A program made the translations under genes and the position numbers. Source: Devosia sp. (GTDB lineage: Bacteria; Pseudomonadota; Alphaproteobacteria; Rhizobiales; Devosiaceae). From it: 64,000 bases of DNA. The stretch covers positions 124,001-188,000 of the forward strand of contig NZ_JAQGJM010000034.1 in the NCBI RefSeq assembly GCF_028290625.1, written 5' to 3'. The stretch's first letter is position 1; every line of letters begins with the position of its first letter. Below, piece after piece: positions 46,877 to 54,719 of the stretch. Under the pieces are notes generated by a model, which saw only the letters and a program-made list of their open reading frames with translations, made no database searches and had not been told where the DNA came from.

Positions 46877-47845
46877 ATGACGGTTGCGGTTATTGGCGGC
46901 ACGGGTTTTCTGGGCAAGGCGGTGGCAAGGCGCCTGCTGGCAGGCGGCCAGGATGTTTTGGTGATCGCGAGGGGCCGTGAGCCGGTAGCGCTGCCGCCCG
47001 GTGTGAAGTTCGAAGCGGCCGACCGGATGGATAGCGGGGCCATTGCCGCTCTGCTCAAGGCCAACGGCGTGACTGCCATCATCGATATTTTCACGCTCAG
47101 CCTGCGCAATACCCAGCCGGTGCTTGACGCAGTTGGCACGGTCGGCGGGCGCTACGTGCTGGTCAGTTCGACGGACGTCTATTCGAACTACGGCGGGCTG
47201 CTGAAGAAGGAAAATCCGGCGGTTCGCCTGGAGCCGGCGACCGAGGATTCGCCGCTGCGCACATTGCGGTTTCCCTATCGCGGCAATTCGCGTCGGCCGA
47301 AGGGCGTCGAGGATGGGCTGTTCGAGGACTATGATAAGATCCCCATCGAGGAAGCGGCTCGGGCCGACACGCGGTTCGAAACGACGATCCTGCGCCTGCC
47401 GATGATTTTTGGCCCCGAGGACAAGCAGCATCGCTTCGCCTGGGCGATCAAGAATGCGACTGCGGGCCAGCCATTCACCATCGATGCGCGGGCGGCGAAG
47501 GCGCGCAATTCCTATGGCTATATCGATGATATGGCCGAGGCGCTGGTGCTGGGGGCCACCCACCCTGCAGCAGCGGGGCGGACCTATAATGCCGCGCAAC
47601 GCGAGGTTCGCACGGTGCGGCAATGGGCCGAAACCATCCTGGATGCCATGGGTGTGGAGGCCGAGATCGTCGCGGTTCCATCCGAGGCCAAGGGCATCAT
47701 GTTCGAGCGGGCCGAGGCCTCCAACATGGACTACCCCCTGACCCTGGACAGCACGCGCATCCGGACCGAGCTGGGTTATGCCGAAACGATCAGCGAGCGC
47801 GAGGCGCTGGAGCGCACCATAGCGTGGGAGCTGTCGCAAAACTGA
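46877..47845 (+). CDS. NAD-dependent epimerase/dehydratase family protein
   Basis: 322-residue extended SDR protein. Rossmann motif VIGGTGFLG at the N-terminus, a variable middle, and YVLVSSTDVYSNYGG in place of the usual substrate loop. No clear YxxxK catalytic pair is visible; a Y-x-K occurs in DYDKIPIEEA, so this may be a reductase or binding member rather than an epimerase. Good ribosome site (gaggag) seven bases upstream. It follows oppA with 62 bp between and may be co-transcribed with the opp genes. Substrate unknown. Confidence 0.85.
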   Translation: MTVAVIGGTGFLGKAVARRLLAGGQDVLVIARGREPVALPPGVKFEAADRMDSGAIAALLKANGVTAIIDIFTLSLRNTQPVLDAVGTVGGRYVLVSSTDVYSNYGGLLKKENPAVRLEPATEDSPLRTLRFPYRGNSRRPKGVEDGLFEDYDKIPIEEAARADTRFETTILRLPMIFGPEDKQHRFAWAIKNATAGQPFTIDARAAKARNSYGYIDDMAEALVLGATHPAAAGRTYNAAQREVRTVRQWAETILDAMGVEAEIVAVPSEAKGIMFERAEASNMDYPLTLDSTRIRTELGYAETISEREALERTIAWELSQN

Positions 47846-47855
47846 CTCACGGACG

Positions 47856-47890
47856 TTGACAAAGTCTCGCCATAATTTAGTCTGGCTAAA
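47856..47890 (+). promoter_or_regulatory. Promoter/operator region of the XRE-cupin gene
   Basis: TTGACA (47856-47861) with TAGTCT 16 bp downstream (47878-47883) forms a plausible promoter. An inverted repeat TTTAG-TCTGG-CTAAA (47876-47890) overlaps the -10 hexamer, a position expected for a repressor site, possibly autoregulation. Confidence 0.55.
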
Positions 47891-47975
47891 ATCTTTGGTC
47901 GCCTGGGGTTATGTATTGTCGGAGTTGACTGCCGAGCGTGGAGCGAAAGCCGAACCAGCCGAGTCTGCCGTCGAC

Positions 47976-48524
47976 ATGACTCTCGGTCAGCGGCTGCGCG
48001 CCCGCCGCAAGGCCATCGGCAAGACCTTGCAGCAGGTGGCCACGGAATCGTCGCTGACCGTGGGGTTCATCTCCCAGATCGAACGCGGCATTTCCACCCC
48101 GTCGCTGGCCTCGCTCTACAATGTCGCCAAGGCCCTCGAAACCACTGTCGACCATTTCGTCTCGAAAGCCCCGGCCCGCAGCCACAGCGTGGTCAGCCAT
48201 TCGGGCCAGCGCCAGACCTACAAGGTCGGCGGCACGGCGCGGTTCTATGAATTCCTCGAGCGCGGCTTTCCCGAGGCCAAGCTCAATGCCTGCCTGTCGC
48301 ATTGTCCGCCCGGCCATCTGACCGAAATGATGAGCCACGAGGGCGAGGAGATCGTCTACCTTGTCTCCGGCACGATGCGCTACGAGGTCGATGGCCAAAC
48401 CTATCTGCTCGGACCCGGCGATACGCTGCATTTCGACTCGCACAAGCCGCATCGGGGTGAGAATATCGGCACCGAGACCGCGGTCGAACTTTGGGTCGGC
48501 ACGATGAGGTTGTTTCCGGAATGA
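47976..48524 (+). CDS. XRE-family regulator with C-terminal cupin domain
   Basis: 182-residue regulator from ATG 47976: HTH MTLGQRLRARRKAIGKTLQQVATESSLTVGFISQIERG, a linker, then a cupin from about residue 75 (GHLTEMMSHEGEEIVYLVSGTMRYEVDGQTYLLGPGDTLHFDSHKPHRGEN). The His/Glu metal-site pattern of cupins is partly visible. An upstream TTG (47916) is the longer alternative. Regulators of this type usually respond to a small solute and control its uptake or catabolism; here they sit at the head of a peptide-type ABC operon. Overlaps the next gene by ATGA. Confidence 0.86.
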   Translation: MTLGQRLRARRKAIGKTLQQVATESSLTVGFISQIERGISTPSLASLYNVAKALETTVDHFVSKAPARSHSVVSHSGQRQTYKVGGTARFYEFLERGFPEAKLNACLSHCPPGHLTEMMSHEGEEIVYLVSGTMRYEVDGQTYLLGPGDTLHFDSHKPHRGENIGTETAVELWVGTMRLFPE

Positions 48525-49015
48525 GCATGCTCAATCCCGCCATGGCCGCGAAGCTATCCGAAGCGCTCGCTGCTGGGCCGCAGGCCCTGTTTGCCGTGCT
48601 GTCGGAGCTGTTCACCGCCGTGCCAGGCATTCGCACTGCGACCTTCATCGCCACCGCGCCGGACCGATCGGTGACCCACCGGATCGGCACGTCCAATCCA
48701 GTTGATTTCCCGATCGGCAATGTCGATCCCGTGGACGACAGCGCCTGGAACCGGCGCATCCTGGGTGAGATGAAGCCCGTGATCGGGAACGACGTGCCCG
48801 GCGTGGCGGCGTTTATTCCCGAGGTCGACCAATTGGCCGCCATGGGCTATGGGGCCTGCTCGTGCTTTCCCATCGTCATCGCCGCGGAGACACGCGGCGT
48901 GGTGGCGCTGCTGGGCGATGCGGGCGTTTTCACCCCCGGCGCCCTTGCCGAAATCAATACAATTCTGCCCATTGCCGCGCTGATCTTCACCTTCGGGGGG
49001 ATCAGCGAGCGATGA
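48521..49015 (+). CDS. Stand-alone GAF-domain protein (paralogue)
   Basis: 164-residue GAF-like protein homologous to the one at 40265-40762; both share the arrangement V-x-R/H-x-x-x-S/T...YP/FP...D-W/AWN...and AMGYGACSCFPIVIAAETRGVVALLGD matching ALGCNASISVPVMAGNELLGTINALD. No output domain. It starts within the stop of the XRE-cupin gene (ATGA) and is followed by the operon's binding protein, so it is co-transcribed with the transporter. Role unknown. Confidence 0.78.
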   Translation: MSMLNPAMAAKLSEALAAGPQALFAVLSELFTAVPGIRTATFIATAPDRSVTHRIGTSNPVDFPIGNVDPVDDSAWNRRILGEMKPVIGNDVPGVAAFIPEVDQLAAMGYGACSCFPIVIAAETRGVVALLGDAGVFTPGALAEINTILPIAALIFTFGGISER

Positions 49016-49077
49016 TGTATGCGCCTGCAACCGGCCGTTCGCGCCGGATCGACAATCCTTCAACCAGGGAGACTGCC

Positions 49078-50688
49078 ATGCGCCTGTTCAAGACGCTCGC
49101 GGCTGTCGCCTTCGGAGCGGTGATGACCGTTTCCGGAGCAATAGCCGAGACGCCCAAGAATACCCTCGTCATCGCGGACGCGATCGACGACATCATTACC
49201 CTCGATCCGGGTGAAGTCAGCGAAGTTGGCGGCGTGCTCGCCAGCCAGCAGATTTATCAGCCGCTGGTGAGCTTCGACCCCGCCGACGCGACCAAGATTT
49301 TCGGCGTTCTGGCCGAAAGCTGGACCGTTTCGGAAGACGGCAAGACCTTCACCTTCAAGATGAACCCGGCCGCCAAGTTCGCCTCGGGCAATCCAGTGAC
49401 CGCGCACGACGCCGAATATTCGCTGCAGCGCGTCATCCTGATCGATAGCCGCATCTCGTTCATCCTGACCCAGTTCGGCCTGACCAAGGAAAACGTCGCA
49501 GAGAATATCAAGGCGGTCGATGACCAGACCCTGGTGCTCAAGGTCGACCAGAAATACGCGCCGAGCTTCGTGCTCTACGTGCTGTCGTCCTTCACCGGCG
49601 GCATCGTCGACTCCGTGCTGGTGAAGCAGCATGAAGGCGTGCTGGCCGCTGGCGGCAACGACTATGGCAATGCCTGGCTGAAGAGCGAAAATTCGGCTGG
49701 CTCGGGCCCCTATGTGCTGACCAAGTGGGATCCGAAGGTTTCGATCCTGTTGTCGCGCAACGACAATTTCTGGCAGACCCCTCCGGGCGTCGAGCGCATT
49801 TTCCTGCAGCACATGCCGGAAAGCGCGACGCAGCGCCTGGCACTGGAAAAGGGCGATATCGACATCGCCAACAAGCTTGGCCCCGATGATATCGGCGCCG
49901 TTTCGGCCAATCCCGATGTGTCGATCATGGAAGGCAATTCCTCCACGATCTATTATTTCGGCCTGAACGTCCGTAACGAAGCCTTGAGCAATCCCAAGGT
50001 CGTGGAAGCCATGAAGTACCTGGTGGATTACCAGGGCATTGCCGACAGCATCGGCCGCGGCACCGTCAAGGTGCACCAGACCATGATCCCCGACGGGTTC
50101 CTGGGCGGTAATATCAACTACAACCCCTACTCGCTCAACGTCGAGAAGGCCAAGGCGCTGATCGCCGAGAGCGGCGTTGCACTGCCGATCAAGCTGGCGA
50201 CGGTGGTGTGGAACACCTCGCCCTATACCGAATATGCCCAGGCCGTTCAGGCCACCATGGCGCAGGCCGGTATCGAGCTGGACCTGCAGGTTGTCGACGG
50301 CGGCCAGTGGCTCGACCGCTACCGCTCGCATGACCTGGATATCTGGTTCGGCCTCTGGGGTCCGGATTATCCCGATCCGCATTCCAACGCCAAGGCGTTC
50401 ACGGTCAACGACAAGGCCAATCCCGATGGCCAGCATGGCAACCTCGCCGACCGCTTCGGCTGGGATTCGGGCCCGCTGTCTGACGAAGTGCTCGCCGCCG
50501 TACAGGAGCAGGACGTCGAAAAGCGCAAGGCGATGTACGACACCATCCAGCGCGCCCACACCGATAGCTCGCCGTTCGTCTACATGTTCCAGGACAGCCG
50601 CAAGGTTGCCATGCGCTCCAACGTCAAGGGTGTCGTGCTCGGCATCACCTTCTCGGACGACCGCTATGGTGGCGTGACGAAGGAATAA
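49078..50688 (+). CDS. Peptide-type ABC substrate-binding protein (SBP_bac_5)
   Basis: 536-residue periplasmic binding protein. Signal peptide at residues 1-23 (MRLFKTLAAVAFGAVMTVSGAIA). Mature start NTLVIADAIDDIITLDPGEVSEVGGVLASQQIYQPLV and the SBP_bac_5 core DGKTFTFKMNPAAKFASGNPVTAHDAEYSLQR; later segments WNTSPYTEYAQAVQATMAQAGIEL and WFGLWGPDYPDPHSNAKAF are typical. First transporter gene of the second peptide operon, with a family E repeat before dppB. Substrate may be a dipeptide, opine or other amine; context does not say. Confidence 0.88.
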   Translation: MRLFKTLAAVAFGAVMTVSGAIAETPKNTLVIADAIDDIITLDPGEVSEVGGVLASQQIYQPLVSFDPADATKIFGVLAESWTVSEDGKTFTFKMNPAAKFASGNPVTAHDAEYSLQRVILIDSRISFILTQFGLTKENVAENIKAVDDQTLVLKVDQKYAPSFVLYVLSSFTGGIVDSVLVKQHEGVLAAGGNDYGNAWLKSENSAGSGPYVLTKWDPKVSILLSRNDNFWQTPPGVERIFLQHMPESATQRLALEKGDIDIANKLGPDDIGAVSANPDVSIMEGNSSTIYYFGLNVRNEALSNPKVVEAMKYLVDYQGIADSIGRGTVKVHQTMIPDGFLGGNINYNPYSLNVEKAKALIAESGVALPIKLATVVWNTSPYTEYAQAVQATMAQAGIELDLQVVDGGQWLDRYRSHDLDIWFGLWGPDYPDPHSNAKAFTVNDKANPDGQHGNLADRFGWDSGPLSDEVLAAVQEQDVEKRKAMYDTIQRAHTDSSPFVYMFQDSRKVAMRSNVKGVVLGITFSDDRYGGVTKE

Positions 50689-50750
50689 TAAGCAGGTCGG
50701 CGGCCAACCGAAACGGCGGCCGCCGACCTCTACTATGCTCCCTTCACCGG

Positions 50751-50827
50751 GTCATTCCCGCGAAGGCGGGAACCTCCGTTTACTACCGAAGATCGCCAAC
50801 AGAGGTCCCCGCCTTCGCGGGGATGAC
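50751..50827. repeat. Palindromic repeat, family E (copy 2)
   Basis: 77-bp element GTCATTCCCGCGAAGGCGGG...CCCCGCCTTCGCGGGGATGAC, nearly the same as 7152-7229. It lies between the binding-protein gene and the first permease gene. Confidence 0.9.
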
Positions 50828-50877
50828 TCCGTGGAAAAGCCAATGCAATCAGTCCCAACGCAGCTAGGCCACACCGC

Positions 50878-51912
50878 TTGACCGCACCCAGACCGCCCGC
50901 AGTCCGCATCATTTTCGGCATCGCCTCCTGGCTGCTCACCGTGGCCATCACGCTGCTGGGGCTGGCGGCGCTGACCTTCTTTATCGGCCGCGTACTGCCG
51001 ATCGATCCGGTGCTCAAGATTGTCGGCGAGAAGGCAGCGCCGGAAGTCTATCAGCGCGTATTCCTTGAACTGGGGCTCGACAAACCCGTCTGGCAGCAGT
51101 TCTGGGAATACATCATCAAGATCCTGCGCGGCGACTTCGGCACATCGTTCTCCACCACTCGCCCGGTGCTGACCGACCTGCTCAATTTCTTTCCGGCGAC
51201 ACTGGAGCTATCGACACTCGGCCTCGTGCTTGGCGTCGTGCTCGGCGTGCCCATGGGTGTCGCCTCGGCCTATTGGCACGAGAAATGGCCGGACCATCTG
51301 ATCCGCATTGTCGGCCTGATCGGCTATTCTGTGCCGATCTTCTGGCTCGGGCTGGTTGGGTTGTTCGTATTCTATTACCGCCTCGGCTGGGTCTCCGGCC
51401 CGGGCCAGCTCGATGTGTTCTTTGTCGGCGTGGTCGATCGCTGGACCGGCTCGATCCTCATCGACAGCGCGCTGCAGGGCGAGTGGGAAATCTTCTTCAA
51501 CGCCATCAGCCACATGACGCTGCCGACAATTTTGCTCGGCTATTACAGCCTGGCCTATATTTCGCGCATGACCCGCTCGGTGATGCTCGACCAGCTCACC
51601 CGCGAATATGTGCTGACCGCGCGCCTCAAGGGCGCCAGCGAATTCCGCGTGGTCATGGGCCATGCCCTACGCAACGCGGCCATTCCGCTGGTTACCGTTA
51701 TCGCGCTCAGCTATGGCGGCCTGCTCGAAGGCTCGGTGCTGATCGAGACGATCTTCTCCTGGCCCGGCATCGGCAATTACATCTATTCGTCGCTGTTCGC
51801 CGCCGACATGAATGCCGTGCTGGGTGGTACTCTGCTGGTCGGGGTAGTCTTCGTGTTCCTCAACATGCTGAGCGACGTGCTGTATCGCACGCTCGACCCG
51901 CGTTCGCGATAG
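50878..51912 (+). CDS. Peptide ABC permease (DppB type)
   Basis: 344-residue permease, OppB/DppB family: VAITLLGLAALTFFIGRVLPIDPVLKIVGEKA with the typical opening, and EAA-type loop TARLKGASEFRVVMGHALRNAAIPLVTVIALSYGGLLEGSVLIETIFSWPGIGNY. The only available start in front of the first segment is a TTG at 50878, so initiation is weak or unusual; a family E repeat lies just upstream. The frame ends at 51912, followed at once by an aggaggg ribosome site for the next start codon. Confidence 0.88.
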   Translation: MTAPRPPAVRIIFGIASWLLTVAITLLGLAALTFFIGRVLPIDPVLKIVGEKAAPEVYQRVFLELGLDKPVWQQFWEYIIKILRGDFGTSFSTTRPVLTDLLNFFPATLELSTLGLVLGVVLGVPMGVASAYWHEKWPDHLIRIVGLIGYSVPIFWLGLVGLFVFYYRLGWVSGPGQLDVFFVGVVDRWTGSILIDSALQGEWEIFFNAISHMTLPTILLGYYSLAYISRMTRSVMLDQLTREYVLTARLKGASEFRVVMGHALRNAAIPLVTVIALSYGGLLEGSVLIETIFSWPGIGNYIYSSLFAADMNAVLGGTLLVGVVFVFLNMLSDVLYRTLDPRSR

Positions 51913-51954
51913 GAGGGAACCATGACGAGCATAACCCTGAATATTGCAGTCGAC

Positions 51955-52061
51955 ACCCTCCCCCTTCGCGGGGAGGGATCAAGGGTGGGGGGACGTTTAG
52001 CCCCCACCCAACATTGTGGCTCCGCACACCCCCACCCTACCTCCCCCGTCAAGGGGGAGGA
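51955..52061. repeat. Palindromic repeat, family A (copy 3)
   Basis: Contains CCCTCCCCCTTCGCGGGGAGGG and CCCCCACCCTACCTCCCCCGTCAAGGGGGAGG, plus GGGTGGGGGG/CCCCCCACCC-like ends. It lies between the two permease genes and within a 63-codon frame starting at 51922. Confidence 0.8.
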
Positions 52062-52109
52062 GCTGTTCGGCGTATGCGGTGTCTCAGTGCAACGCGGGGA
52101 GCTATGCTC

Positions 52110-53012
52110 ATGAGCGTTATTGCCGATCCCATCATCGATCCGAAGCGCGCCCTCCGCGCCGCGCGGATTGCCGAATTCAAGAGTTTCGCCCGTCGCTTCA
52201 TGCGCAATCCGCTCGGCATGGTCGGGCTGGTGATCGTCATTGCGCTACTGGTCTGCGCGGCGCTGGCGCCGATCCTGGCGACGCACGATCCCTATCTCCC
52301 CGCACTGAGCGATCGCCTGGCTGCGCCGGGCGCCGAATACTGGTTCGGGGCGGATGAACTGGGCCGCGATATCTACTCGCGCATCATCTATGGCTCGCGC
52401 CTGACGCTGCTGATCGTGGCGCTGGTGATCGTCACCTCCGCCCCGGTGGGCCTCGTCATCGGCGCCATCGCCGGCAATTACGGTGGCTGGGTCGACCGCA
52501 TCTTCATGCGCATCACCGACGTATTCCTGGCCATTCCGAAGCTGCTGCTGGCGCTGGCTTTCGTGGCGGCGCTCGGGCCCGGCATCGTCAATGCCGCGCT
52601 GGCGATCACGCTCACAGCCTGGCCGCCTTATGCGCGACTGGCGCGGGCCGAGGCGCTGATCGTGCGCAATTCGGACTATGTGAACGCGATCCGGCTCGCC
52701 GGCGCATCGGATTTCCACATCATCGTCTACCACATCATGCCGATGTGCCTGTCCTCGGTCATCGTGCGCATGACCTTCGACATGGCTGGCATTATCCTGA
52801 CCGCGGCAGGCCTCGGCTTTATCGGCCTCGGCGCCCAGCCGCCTTTGCCCGAATGGGGCGCGATGATCTCGACCGGGCGCAAGTTCATCTTCGATCAATG
52901 GTGGGTGGCGACCGTGCCTGGCTTTGCGATTTTCATCGTCAGCCTGGGCTTTAACCTCCTGGGTGATGCCATGCGCGATCTACTCGACCCGCATCTGAGG
53001 CAGCGCCGATGA
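52110..53012 (+). CDS. Peptide ABC permease (DppC type)
   Basis: 300-residue permease, OppC/DppC family: RFMRNPLGMVGLVIVIALLVCAALAPILATHDPYLP opening, FGADELGRDIYSRIIYGSRLTLLIVALVIV, and coupling loop AIRLAGASDFHIIVYHIMPMCLSSVIVR. ATG 52110 has gggga nine bases upstream; ATG 52104 is too close. A strong ribosome site with ATG at 51922 lies before the family A repeat and leads to a frame that does not join this gene, so the repeat appears to have displaced an older start. Confidence 0.88.
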   Translation: MSVIADPIIDPKRALRAARIAEFKSFARRFMRNPLGMVGLVIVIALLVCAALAPILATHDPYLPALSDRLAAPGAEYWFGADELGRDIYSRIIYGSRLTLLIVALVIVTSAPVGLVIGAIAGNYGGWVDRIFMRITDVFLAIPKLLLALAFVAALGPGIVNAALAITLTAWPPYARLARAEALIVRNSDYVNAIRLAGASDFHIIVYHIMPMCLSSVIVRMTFDMAGIILTAAGLGFIGLGAQPPLPEWGAMISTGRKFIFDQWWVATVPGFAIFIVSLGFNLLGDAMRDLLDPHLRQRR

Positions 53013-53857
53013 GCGACAATCTGGTCGAAATCGAAGACCTGCGCATCGCCTTCCCGCGCGAAGGCGGCATGACCGATGCCGTGCGTGGCGTCTCGCTGTC
53101 GCTCGGCCGCGAAAAGCTGGGCATCGTGGGCGAGAGCGGATCTGGCAAAAGCCTGACCGGCCGTGCCCTGCTCGGCGTATTGCCTTCGTATGCCCGCGTG
53201 AGCGTTGACAAGATGATGTTCGATGGCATCGACCTGACCACCGCCTCCCCCAAGCTTCGCCGCTCGCTGCGGGGCGGGCGCATGGGGATGATCCTGCAGG
53301 ACCCAAAATTCTCGCTCAACCCGGTGATGCGGGTGGGCTTGCAAATCGTCGAGGCGATCCGCATCGGTGACAAGAAGCTGCCCAAGCGCGAGGCCTACAG
53401 CCAAGCGCTCGCCATCCTCGAGGCCGTCCATATCCGCGATCCCGAACGCGTTTTTTCGCTCTATCCGCATGAGCTTTCCGGCGGCATGGGCCAGCGCGTC
53501 ATGATCGCCATGATGGTTGTGCGCGAGCCCGACCTGCTGATCGCCGACGAGCCGACGTCGGCGCTCGATGTCACCGTGCAGACGCAGGTGCTGTCGATCC
53601 TCGATGAGCTGGTCACGCGTCGCGGCATGGGGTTGATTTTCATTAGCCACGACCTGCGGCTGGTGTCACGGTTCTGCGACCGGGTCATCGTCATGTATGC
53701 CGGCCAGATCGTCGAAACCATTCGTGCCGATCGACTGAACGAGGCGACACATCCCTACACGCGGGGTCTGCTCGCGTGCCTGCCGACGATCGACGGGCCG
53801 CTCGATCCCCTGCCCGTGCTGCAACGCCAGGCAAGCTGGCTGGAGGCCCGACCATGA
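53009..53857 (+). CDS. Peptide ABC ATPase (DppD type), short C-terminus
   Basis: 282-residue ATPase. Walker A GESGSGKS, signature LSGGMGQRV, Walker B LLIADEPTSALD, and HPYTRGLLACLPTI near the end. It stops soon after (QRQASWLEARP) and lacks the Cys-rich tail seen in OppD at 43008-44006. Overlaps neighbours by ATGA on both sides. Length is closer to NikD-type ATPases. Confidence 0.88.
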   Translation: MSDNLVEIEDLRIAFPREGGMTDAVRGVSLSLGREKLGIVGESGSGKSLTGRALLGVLPSYARVSVDKMMFDGIDLTTASPKLRRSLRGGRMGMILQDPKFSLNPVMRVGLQIVEAIRIGDKKLPKREAYSQALAILEAVHIRDPERVFSLYPHELSGGMGQRVMIAMMVVREPDLLIADEPTSALDVTVQTQVLSILDELVTRRGMGLIFISHDLRLVSRFCDRVIVMYAGQIVETIRADRLNEATHPYTRGLLACLPTIDGPLDPLPVLQRQASWLEARP

Positions 53858-54573
53858 TCAAGGTCGATCATCTCACAGTCAATTTCGGACCGTCGGTCGC
53901 CGTGCGCGATGTCAGCTTCTCAGTGGCACAAGGCGAGAGCTTTGGGCTGGTGGGCGAGAGCGGGTCGGGCAAGTCCACCATTTTGCGCACCGTCATGGGG
54001 CTCAATCCCGATTGGTCGGGTTCGATCAAGATCGACGGACAGGACACCAAGTCGACTAGCCGCACCGACCTGGCGCGACGGGTGCAGATGGTGTTCCAGG
54101 ACCCCTACGCATCGCTGCATCCGCGCTACGTCATCGGTCATGCAATTGCTGAACCAATGCGTATCAATAAGATGCCCAATCCGGAGAAACGTACACTCGA
54201 ATTGCTGGACCTGATCGGGCTAGGCGGACAGTTCCGGTTCCGCTTTCCGCACGAGCTTTCGGGAGGCCAGCGCCAGCGCGTCGCCATCGCCCGCGCCCTC
54301 GCGCTGAACCCCAAAATCCTGCTGCTGGACGAGCCGACCTCGGCGCTGGATGTGTCGATCCAGGCGGAAATCCTCAACCTGCTCAATCAGTTGCGCAAGG
54401 AGCTGAACCTGACCTTCGTCATCGTCAGTCACGATCTGGCGGTGATTTCCTACATGTGCGATCGCCTGATGGTGATGCGCAACGCGGAGGCGGTGGAAAC
54501 GCTGAGCCGCAGCCAATTGCGCAGCCGCGATATTGCCCAGAGCTACACACGCGAACTGATCGCCGCAAGTTAG
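53854..54573 (+). CDS. Peptide ABC ATPase (DppF type), short C-terminus
   Basis: 239-residue ATPase, shorter than usual DppF (about 330). Walker A GESGSGKST, signature LSGGQRQRV, Walker B ILLLDEPTSALD, and HDLAVISYMCDRLMVM. It ends RDIAQSYTRELIAAS, so the HPYT-like element is only partly kept and the Cys tail is absent, as in its partner. Last gene of the operon, followed by the tRNA-Cys gene. Confidence 0.87.
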   Translation: MIKVDHLTVNFGPSVAVRDVSFSVAQGESFGLVGESGSGKSTILRTVMGLNPDWSGSIKIDGQDTKSTSRTDLARRVQMVFQDPYASLHPRYVIGHAIAEPMRINKMPNPEKRTLELLDLIGLGGQFRFRFPHELSGGQRQRVAIARALALNPKILLLDEPTSALDVSIQAEILNLLNQLRKELNLTFVIVSHDLAVISYMCDRLMVMRNAEAVETLSRSQLRSRDIAQSYTRELIAAS

Positions 54574-54641
54574 CGCCAAGTCATGATCTGCTGCTAAACT
54601 GTAAAGACTTAAATAACACACGCGGGACTAGTGTGCGCCAT

Positions 54642-54716
54642 GGCCTCGTGGCGGAGCGTTACGCGGGGGATTGCAACTCCCCACACCCTTGGTTCAAGTC
54701 CAGGGCGAGGCCTCCA
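54642..54716 (+). tRNA. tRNA-Cys (GCA)
   Basis: 75-nt cloverleaf with encoded CCA. Acceptor GGCCTCG (54642-54648) pairs with CGAGGCC (54706-54712). Anticodon stem GGGGA/TCCCC encloses loop TTGCAAC with anticodon GCA. T arm CTTGG-TTCAAGT-CCAGG. The discriminator base is T (U73), the identity base of tRNA-Cys. It lies between the end of the second peptide operon and the convergent MFS gene, which stops four bases after the tRNA. Confidence 0.95.
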
Positions 54717-54719
54717 TAT

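Noticed and set aside
47856..47975. Upstream TTG at 47856 as start of the XRE-cupin gene
   Set aside because: That TTG is the -35 hexamer TTGACA of the promoter; the HTH begins at ATG 47976.
51922..52113. 63-codon frame with strong ribosome site as a real small gene
   Set aside because: Most of its length is family A repeat sequence; better explained as a displaced start of the following permease.
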